Positions 6,131 through 11,102 of a DNA stretch of 11,102 nucleotides are shown piece by piece (positions within the stretch are counted from its first letter, which is position 1; each line of letters opens with the position of its first letter). The DNA is from TMED27 sp964351195 (GTDB lineage Bacteria; Pseudomonadota; Alphaproteobacteria; Micavibrionales; Micavibrionaceae): the NCBI GenBank assembly GCA_964351195.1, contig CAYGNI010000063.1:1-11102 (forward strand), in the 5' to 3' direction. A program made the position numbers and the translations under genes. Below the pieces are notes generated by a model. It searched no databases. It saw nothing but the letters and a program-made list of their open reading frames with translations, and had not been told where the DNA came from.

Positions 6131-7279
6131 TTATTGTTGTATCGTTTTGAAAGCGCTGAGCACGGCTTGTCTTTTATCAAGATTGGCGCGGGCTGTGCTT
6201 TCAAAGCAATCGGATAGGTTTTCACAGATTTTGAGGAGCTGCGCAAGAGAAGAGTTTTGCAAAATGGTGCTGAGCGGCTCTTCATTGAGGGCGGCGGGTT
6301 GTAATGCGAGGCCGCGAGCTTTGGCGAAGCTGAGGGTTTTGTAAATCCAAAGCAGGATGGTGGTGAAGGTTTTATATTGTGTTTCTTGTCCTGCCCGGCT
6401 GATTTGGTCGGCGAAGCTATGGATTTTCGGCCAGTCGGGGGATTTGATGAATTCGAGGATGGTTTCGAGCATTTCAAGGCCGCCATCTTCGAGCATACCT
6501 AGCGCGGCGCCAAAAGAGCCTTCGGCCAAAGCAGAGAGTGTTTCGCCTTGAAACGGGTCTATATATGTGCCGTTTTGCGCCAGAAGGTCGGTGATGATGT
6601 CGGGAGACAGCTTGTCGAAATTGAGGGTTCTGGCGCGCGAACGGATTGTCGGAATCAAGGCCCCTGCCCTATGTGCGACCAAGATAATAACTGTTTGCGC
6701 GGGTGGTTCTTCGAGGATTTTGAGCAGCGCGTTTTGGGCGTTGCGGTTCATGGTATCGGCATCGTCGATGATAACAACGCGCCATCCGCCTTCGCTTGCG
6801 GTGCGGCGCAGGAACGGTTCAACTTTGCGGAGCTCGGCGACGGCGAGCAAATCTTGCGTTTTGTTTTTTGTGGCGTCATAGGTGCGTTCAATGGTCAATA
6901 AATCGGGGTGGCCGCCCGATGCAACCTGGCGGAAGATGCGGTCGTCTGAGGGGATGTCCATGGTTTTAGGCGTTTCGGCCGGGGCGTCATCGAACATGGA
7001 ATTTTGATTGGGGTCTTTGGGTGCGTTTTTCAGCAGAAAGCGGGCCAAACGGAAAGCTGTGGTGGCTTTGCCGATGCCTTTTTGTCCGGCGAAGATGATG
7101 CCGTGGGGCATTCGGTTTGAATGATAGAGTTCCAATAAGGTGTGCTCTGCTTTTTCCTGACCTGCGCAAAATGGCATGGTGCGAGGATGGGCGAAGAGTT
7201 CTTCCTCATTTTCCAGTGCGGGGGGGCTTTCCGTTTTGTCTTCAATTTCGGGGGCTTCCGGCTCGCCGAATAAATCCAT
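6131..7279 (-). CDS. holB: DNA polymerase III subunit delta'
   Basis: Delta' is the stator of the clamp loader that places the sliding clamp on DNA. The 382-residue protein is an AAA+ ATPase relative. It has a complete Walker A loop GQKGIGKAT (65-73), Walker B-like VVIIDDAD (168-175), the NALLKILEEPP segment (183-193) and RSRAR at 213-217, corresponding to the SRC motif of clamp-loader proteins. E. coli delta' has a degenerate P-loop and a four-cysteine zinc module. Here the P-loop looks intact and the zinc cysteines are absent (the region reads FRQVASGGHPDLLTIER), as is common in alphaproteobacteria. The first 35 residues are acidic and probably disordered. The start lies one base after the tmk stop, so translation is probably coupled. 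Confidence 0.95.
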   Translation of the reverse strand: MDLFGEPEAPEIEDKTESPPALENEEELFAHPRTMPFCAGQEKAEHTLLELYHSNRMPHGIIFAGQKGIGKATTAFRLARFLLKNAPKDPNQNSMFDDAPAETPKTMDIPSDDRIFRQVASGGHPDLLTIERTYDATKNKTQDLLAVAELRKVEPFLRRTASEGGWRVVIIDDADTMNRNAQNALLKILEEPPAQTVIILVAHRAGALIPTIRSRARTLNFDKLSPDIITDLLAQNGTYIDPFQGETLSALAEGSFGAALGMLEDGGLEMLETILEFIKSPDWPKIHSFADQISRAGQETQYKTFTTILLWIYKTLSFAKARGLALQPAALNEEPLSTILQNSSLAQLLKICENLSDCFESTARANLDKRQAVLSAFKTIQQ

Positions 7280-7280
7280 C

Positions 7281-7931
7281 TTAGCCCCCTATTTTCTTGA
7301 GGGTTTTGGCGAGAATATCCTCACTGATGGTTTCGATGCTTTGGGTTGCATCGATGACATGGCAACGATCCGGTGCATTTTGAGCGATTGTGAGGAAGCC
7401 CTGGCGAAGGCGTTCATGAAAGGATAAATCCATGTTTTCGAAGCGATCTTCTTTTTGTTTGACGTTAAGGGCTTCGGCAGCGAGGCGGCGGGTGGAGCGC
7501 TCTAATCCGGCTTTAGGCTCTATGTCCATGATGAAGGTCAGATCGGGTTCAAGGTCATCGAGAGCTATGGTTTTTAAGGCTTCTATTTTTTTCAGATCGA
7601 AGTTGTGGCCGTAGCCTTGATAAGCGCGAGTGGAGTCGGTGAAGCGGTCGCAGATCACGATTTTCCCGTCTTCAAGGGCTGGCTGAATTGTTTTGTTCAC
7701 CAGCATGACGCGTGCGGCGAAAAAGAGGAGTGCTTCGGCCATAGGGGTCCAGCTGCCACCTTCGCGCTGTACGAGGAGATTACGTATTTTTTCGGATTCA
7801 GGTGTGCCGCCGGGTTCACGGGTGGTCACGACTTTGTGCCCTGCTTTAGTCAGGCCTTCGGCGAGGCGGTTGATCTGGCTTGTTTTTCCTGCCCCCTCCC
7901 CGCCTTCAAATGTGATGAACAGGCCGCCCAT
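7281..7931 (-). CDS. tmk: Thymidylate kinase (dTMP kinase)
   Basis: Tmk phosphorylates dTMP to dTDP, an essential step in dTTP supply. The protein has 216 residues from the chosen ATG at 7931. The P-loop FEGGEGAGKT is at 8-17, TREPGGTP at 37-44, and the DR motif ICDRFTDSTRAYQG at 93-106. A lid region (145-165, RSTRRLAAEALN onwards, ending EDRFE) is rich in arginine, as in E. coli-type enzymes. The frame stays open to 8015, but the extra 28 residues would overlap the dac coding region. They resemble no kinase N-terminus, whereas MGGLFITFEGGEGAGK is a normal one. The start is 4 nt after the dac stop and the stop is 1 nt before holB, so the three genes form one tight block. Confidence 0.96.
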   Translation of the reverse strand: MGGLFITFEGGEGAGKTSQINRLAEGLTKAGHKVVTTREPGGTPESEKIRNLLVQREGGSWTPMAEALLFFAARVMLVNKTIQPALEDGKIVICDRFTDSTRAYQGYGHNFDLKKIEALKTIALDDLEPDLTFIMDIEPKAGLERSTRRLAAEALNVKQKEDRFENMDLSFHERLRQGFLTIAQNAPDRCHVIDATQSIETISEDILAKTLKKIGG

Positions 7932-7935
7932 TGTT

Positions 7936-9072
7936 TTACAGTCCAGAGGCCAGAAGTTTGGCCTTTGTAAGCGTACTGGCGAAGAAACCGAGTTTTTCGA
8001 CGCTCTGCGTGGCAAAAAGCGGCGCGGTGATAGCGTCTTGCCCGGGGATCTCGATTTGGATTTGCCCCAGCTCCTGGCCTTGCGCTATTGGGGCAAGAAT
8101 CGGTTCATTATGGCGGATGGTAATTTTGACGTTTTTGGCTGCGTTAAACGGCATGGTGCCGATGATGTCTGTGTTTGGGGCCAGGCCGATGCTTTCGCTT
8201 TTACCCAGCATGACCGGGGCCTGATCTACGACTTGATTAGCATTGATAAGGGCTTCGTTTTTGAAGCTTTGCAGGCCCCATTGGAGCAGTTTTTTGGATT
8301 CCTGGGCGCGCGCAGCTTCATCTTCAAGACCATTGATGACGAGGATCACGCGGCGGTCATTGCTTGTACCTGAGCCAATGAGGCCGTAGCCGCCGGCGTC
8401 TGTGTGACCCGTTTTTATACCATCTGCGCCTATATTTTGGTGAAGAAGCGGGTTTCGGTTTTGTTGTGTGATAGCATTATAGGTGAATTCTTTTTCCGAA
8501 TAATAGGGGTAGTATTCAGGGAAATTTTTGATAAGGGCTTTGCCGAGTATGCTGAGGTCTCTGGCGCTTGAATAATGGTTGTCGTCCGGCCAGCCGCTTG
8601 CGTTGGTAAAGTTGGAGTTTTCCATACCCAGTTTTCCAGCAATCTGGTTGAGGCGTTCGGCGAAGGCTTCTTCGGAGCCTGCTAGGCCTTCGGCCAAGAC
8701 GATGGTCGCGTCATTGCCGGATTGGATAATGACGCCGCGCAGAAGGTCGTCAATTCTGACGTCTTTATTAACCTCTACAAACATTTTTGAGCCGCCTTTG
8801 CGCCAGGCTTTTTCGCTAACCTGGAATGTATCATCCAAACTGAATTGGCTGTTTTTTAGGGCGTCAAAAACGGCGTAAGCAGTGATCACCTTGCTCATAG
8901 ACGAGGTTGGCATGCGTTCATCCGCATTCTTTTCATAAAGCACCGCGCCGGTGTCATAATCTATAACGATGGCTTGTTTAGCAGAGGTTTGAATGTGCTG
9001 GGCGTGTGCAAGATTGGAGATGTTTAGGACACAGACCAAAGACAGAAAAAGCGTGTAAAAATATTTCATCAT
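7936..9072 (-). CDS. D-alanyl-D-alanine carboxypeptidase (PBP5/6-like, secreted)
   Basis: This penicillin-binding protein of the DacA/DacC/DacF family removes the terminal D-Ala from peptidoglycan stem peptides in the periplasm. From the ATG at 9072 it has 378 residues. A signal peptide with a hydrophobic core (YTLFLSLVCVL) should be cut after AHA at 22-24. The three catalytic motifs are present: S58-x-x-K61 (SMSK), SGN (118-120) and KTG (220-222). A PBP5-type beta domain follows (about 285-360), and the end is a helical stretch that may anchor the protein to the membrane. A second ATG lies directly after the first (9069). The frame also opens at a TTG (9108), rejected because it would put charge and extra hydrophobic residues before a good signal peptide and has no Shine-Dalgarno. 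It sits between rlpA and tmk. Confidence 0.93.
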   Translation of the reverse strand: MMKYFYTLFLSLVCVLNISNLAHAQHIQTSAKQAIVIDYDTGAVLYEKNADERMPTSSMSKVITAYAVFDALKNSQFSLDDTFQVSEKAWRKGGSKMFVEVNKDVRIDDLLRGVIIQSGNDATIVLAEGLAGSEEAFAERLNQIAGKLGMENSNFTNASGWPDDNHYSSARDLSILGKALIKNFPEYYPYYSEKEFTYNAITQQNRNPLLHQNIGADGIKTGHTDAGGYGLIGSGTSNDRRVILVINGLEDEAARAQESKKLLQWGLQSFKNEALINANQVVDQAPVMLGKSESIGLAPNTDIIGTMPFNAAKNVKITIRHNEPILAPIAQGQELGQIQIEIPGQDAITAPLFATQSVEKLGFFASTLTKAKLLASGL

Positions 9073-9079
9073 GAAAATG

Positions 9080-9108
9080 ATTAGAACGCTTTTAAGAGCG
9101 GGTTTCAA
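9080..9108 (-). promoter_or_regulatory. Candidate sigma70-like promoter before the dac gene
   Basis: On the minus strand TTGAAA (9108-9103) is followed, after 17 nt, by TCTAAT (9085-9080), each a five-of-six match to consensus. It lies in the 51-nt rlpA-dac spacer. Initiation would fall near 9073, at or just before the dac ATG (9072, 9069), giving a nearly leaderless message. This fits the lack of a visible Shine-Dalgarno. The match could be chance in an A/T-rich gap. Confidence 0.4.
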
Positions 9109-9123
9109 GGGGTGTTATTCGAC

Positions 9124-10020
9124 TTATTCAACAACGACCATAGATGAGGGGATATCAGCGGATGAGAGTTGTGAGACAACCATGTTGGCCTGTGGTCCAT
9201 CGGGGAACGGGCCTAATCGAACGCGGTAGAGCGTGGAGCCGTTAACAGAGGCTTCGCTGATATTCGTTGTTCCGTAGCTGCTTAATTTTTGTGCCATGGC
9301 GAGTGCATTGTTTCGACTGCCGAAAGCGCCAGCCTGAACATATACATTGTTCCCTTTTGCTGCTGCTGTCTTGGCTACACCGGGGTTTAAAGACGGTGCT
9401 TTTGATGGGGCTTGCGCTATGCGCTGTGGTGTGAAGGGTTTTTGTTTCGGTGTAATAATTGGATTTTTGGCGGATTGATGGGCGACTTCGAAACCTCTGG
9501 TATCTATGCCTTGTCGTGCGATGTTGGCAACACGTTTGCTTTCTTCGCTGAGGACTTCAAGTTTAACGCGTGCGGTGCCTTTGTTTTTAAAGTTTAACAT
9601 TTCTGCGGCGCGTTCAGAGAGGTCGATGACGCGGTTCTTTTTAAACGGTCCGCGATCGTTGACGCGTACGACCACGGATCGGCCGTTTTCAAGGTTAGTC
9701 ACGCGCACAAGTGAAGGCATTTGCAGTGTTCTGTGTGCAGCGGTAAGTTCGTATTTATCGAATGTTTCGCCGTTTGCGGTTCTCTTGCCGTGGAAATTAG
9801 GGCCGTACCAAGACGCTATGCCTGTTTCTGTATGGCTGTAGGATTCGCGAGGGTGATAGGTCTTGCCTGCGATTTTATAGGGTGTACCGACTTTGAAGGT
9901 CCCCTGGCTTGTGCTTTCGTTTGGAAGCGGGATTTGTTTTGCAACATGGGAGGCCAGCTCGACTTCAGTACAAGCTGGTAATAAAAGTAGTAGTGATAAA
10001 AACAGCAAAATATGGCGCAT
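9124..10020 (-). CDS. rlpA: RlpA family septal lytic transglycosylase lipoprotein with SPOR domain
   Basis: RlpA is an outer-membrane lipoprotein. In Pseudomonas it cleaves glycan strands lacking stem peptides and is drawn to the septum by its SPOR domain. The 298-residue protein begins with a lipoprotein signal: a leucine-rich core and lipobox LPAC, with C17 as the lipidated residue and Thr at +2. A VGTPYKIAGKTYHP segment (44-57) precedes the double-psi beta-barrel domain (about 66-157). Its conserved residues E85, D88, H96 and D122 have the same spacing as the active-site residues of P. aeruginosa RlpA (as I recall them). A Pro/Lys/Ala-rich linker (about 180-222) leads to a SPOR domain (about 224-298, NVYVQAGAFGSRNNA). 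The start has AAGGAA 10 nt upstream. mltB ends 35 nt before it and the dac gene follows after 51 nt. Confidence 0.95.
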   Translation of the reverse strand: MRHILLFLSLLLLLPACTEVELASHVAKQIPLPNESTSQGTFKVGTPYKIAGKTYHPRESYSHTETGIASWYGPNFHGKRTANGETFDKYELTAAHRTLQMPSLVRVTNLENGRSVVVRVNDRGPFKKNRVIDLSERAAEMLNFKNKGTARVKLEVLSEESKRVANIARQGIDTRGFEVAHQSAKNPIITPKQKPFTPQRIAQAPSKAPSLNPGVAKTAAAKGNNVYVQAGAFGSRNNALAMAQKLSSYGTTNISEASVNGSTLYRVRLGPFPDGPQANMVVSQLSSADIPSSMVVVE

Positions 10021-10055
10021 GTTGTTTTTATTCCTTTGAATTCATTAACTTAATA

Positions 10056-11030
10056 CTACTGGGCGATTGCATCTGCCAAGATACCAACAGATGTAGCAAA
10101 ATAGGTCGAGCGGTTCCATTTTAGGACCACATTGTAGTTATTATAGACCAAATATGCCGGCCCGCCAAGCCCATCGGGAGTTACGATGGATGATTCCAAA
10201 TCCGGAGACGTTGGAACCGGTGCGCCATTGGGTAGAGTGATTCCCATGTTTTTCCAAGTGGAAAGTGATTTTTTGGTTTTTGTACCTGTGAGACTTTCGG
10301 GGAAACCGCTAGGAAGCTTAACCTCCCTGCCCCATTTCTGGTCTTCGATCCAGCCGCTTTTGGAGAGGTAATTGGCAGTTGAGGCGAAAACGTCGGGGAG
10401 GCTGCCCCAGATATCGCGGCGGCCGTCACCATTTCCATCGACGGCGAAGCTATGAAAGCTTGAAGGCATGAACTGGTTCTGGCCCATCGCACCGGCCCAA
10501 GAACCTTTCATGTCGTAATGTTTAATATGGCCGGCATCAATGATTTTTAGCGCGTTGAACAGCTCGCTTCTAAAGAAGTCGGAGCGGCGGCCATCGTGAG
10601 CAAGTGTTGCAAGGGCTGGGATGACTTTAAAACCACCTGTGTTCTCGCCATAGCTGGTTTCAATGCCCCACAGGGCGACAATGTATTGCGGCGGCACGCC
10701 GTATTTTTGGGAAGCGGCCTCAAGCGCGCTGCGATGTTCTTGTAACAAAATACGGCCTTTACGGATGCGCGCATCGTTGATGACGCGTTGTTTATACTGG
10801 GCGAAGGTCATTTTGCCTTCGGGTTGTTTGCGGTCGAGTTCTATGACGCGCGGGATTGGCTGTACATCTGATAGCGCAGCGTTGATTGTGGCCTCGGATA
10901 TGCCTTTTTGCGCGGCTTCGCGTTTGAGGCCGTTCAGCCATGTCTGGAAGTCTTGTGAGGCCTGTGCGGTTGTTATGAGCGTTAAGCTTGTGATGAGGGT
11001 TAAAATCAGGATGCTGGCTTTGAGATGCAT
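10056..11030 (-). CDS. mltB: Lytic murein transglycosylase, MltB family (SLT_2)
   Basis: MltB-type enzymes cut the MurNAc-GlcNAc bond of peptidoglycan to give 1,6-anhydro ends. From the ATG at 11030 the protein has 324 residues. A signal peptide (hydrophobic 6-20, probable cut after AQA at 22-24) has no lipobox, so a soluble periplasmic form is likely, unlike the E. coli lipoprotein. The catalytic glutamate is E124 in ALWGIETSYGE. Further family motifs are GSWAGAMGQNQFMPSSF (176-192), DGNGDGRRDIW (198-208) and the C-terminal YNNYNVVLKWNRS (296-308). There is no C-terminal peptidoglycan-binding repeat, which many alphaproteobacterial relatives carry. The frame is open to 11096, but the added residues end in a very basic KKRKK before the signal core, so the inner ATG is preferred. 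It is the first gene of the array within the window. Confidence 0.93.
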   Translation of the reverse strand: MHLKASILILTLITSLTLITTAQASQDFQTWLNGLKREAAQKGISEATINAALSDVQPIPRVIELDRKQPEGKMTFAQYKQRVINDARIRKGRILLQEHRSALEAASQKYGVPPQYIVALWGIETSYGENTGGFKVIPALATLAHDGRRSDFFRSELFNALKIIDAGHIKHYDMKGSWAGAMGQNQFMPSSFHSFAVDGNGDGRRDIWGSLPDVFASTANYLSKSGWIEDQKWGREVKLPSGFPESLTGTKTKKSLSTWKNMGITLPNGAPVPTSPDLESSIVTPDGLGGPAYLVYNNYNVVLKWNRSTYFATSVGILADAIAQ

Positions 11031-11048
11031 TTTCTTTCGTTTCTTTCG
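11031..11048 (-). promoter_or_regulatory. Tandem 9-nt purine repeat directly before mltB
   Basis: The minus strand reads CGAAAGAAA twice (11048-11031) directly before the mltB ATG. No classical Shine-Dalgarno lies in the normal window: AGAGGA occurs only about 20 nt upstream, too far to place the ribosome well. The duplicated purine tract may serve as a weak ribosome-binding region, or may be a simple slippage duplication. No convincing promoter was found between it and the window end. Confidence 0.35.
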
Positions 11049-11102
11049 TATTTCCTCTGGACAGACATACATAAGAATCGCTAAGAAATGAAGCACTTAA
11101 TT

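Noticed and set aside
5731..6150. A 139-residue plus-strand frame over the metG start and the repeat
   Set aside because: It is antisense to metG and includes the palindromic element; no domain or ribosome-binding site.
7262..7279. N-terminal MDLFGEP of delta' as a sliding-clamp binding motif
   Set aside because: It recalls the LF of clamp-binding peptides but lacks the leading glutamine, and delta' is not known to bind the clamp this way; too short to claim.
7932..8015. 28-residue N-terminal extension of thymidylate kinase
   Set aside because: It is encoded antiparallel-free but out of frame within the end of the dac gene, and the inner ATG gives a standard Tmk N-terminus right before the P-loop.
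9073..9108. TTG start giving 12 more residues on the carboxypeptidase
   Set aside because: No Shine-Dalgarno, and the signal peptide is well formed from the ATG at 9072 or 9069. The TTG is better explained as part of a -35 box.
11031..11096. Longer MltB form starting at 11096
   Set aside because: The extra 22 residues put a cysteine and a KKRKK run before the signal peptide. The inner ATG gives an ordinary secreted protein.
11049..11102. Promoter for mltB at the right edge
   Set aside because: Only poor hexamer matches with wrong spacing were seen, and the sequence stops too early to judge.
1..11102. A novel defence or mobile system
   Set aside because: All coding space is filled by recognisable housekeeping genes. 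No transposase, integrase, toxin-antitoxin pair, reverse transcriptase or repeat array was found.

Overview
The window looks like chromosome of an alphaproteobacterium of intermediate GC content. The evidence is a minus-strand gene order of the kind often seen in that class (rlpA, a dac gene, tmk, holB, metG, tatD, MBL-fold hydrolase), plus a methionyl-tRNA synthetase and a DNA polymerase III delta' subunit that both lack the zinc-binding cysteines of their E. coli counterparts. The genus cannot be read from the window. No prophage, insertion sequence, CRISPR array, tRNA or rRNA was seen. Every gene is a recognisable housekeeping gene, and no stretch over 300 bases lacks a gene.

Layout. (1) Positions 1-430, minus: the N-terminal half of mazG, cut by the window edge. 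(2) Positions 431-536: a divergent control region with a strong sigma70-like promoter (TTGACA, 17 nt, TATAAG) reading right, followed directly by what looks like a class I preQ1 riboswitch whose 3' end contains the queC Shine-Dalgarno sequence. (3) Positions 537-2795, plus: a tightly packed queC-queD-queE-queF operon, covering the path from dihydroneopterin triphosphate to preQ1, the 7-deazaguanine precursor of queuosine. The riboswitch implies feedback by the product of the last enzyme. (4) Positions 2796-2900: a convergent spacer with an AT-only inverted repeat. (5) Positions 2901-11030, minus: eight genes in one direction, read mltB, rlpA, dac, tmk, holB, metG, tatD, MBL-fold hydrolase. Their spacers run from overlaps to about 80 nt.

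The minus-strand array joins envelope remodelling (a lytic transglycosylase, a septal RlpA-type lipoprotein with a SPOR domain, and a D,D-carboxypeptidase) to dTTP supply, clamp loading, tRNA charging and two metal-dependent hydrolases. The only sizeable gap inside it (holB-metG) is almost filled by a 63-nt inverted-repeat element resembling widely dispersed REP/MITE-like repeats.

The plus strand is rich in G and T throughout. The que genes end codons mostly in G or T and the minus-strand genes mostly in C or A, which points to replication-strand skew rather than foreign DNA. The main points for a second look are the preQ1 riboswitch, the dispersed-repeat element, and an MBL-fold hydrolase whose last metal-ligand histidine is replaced.
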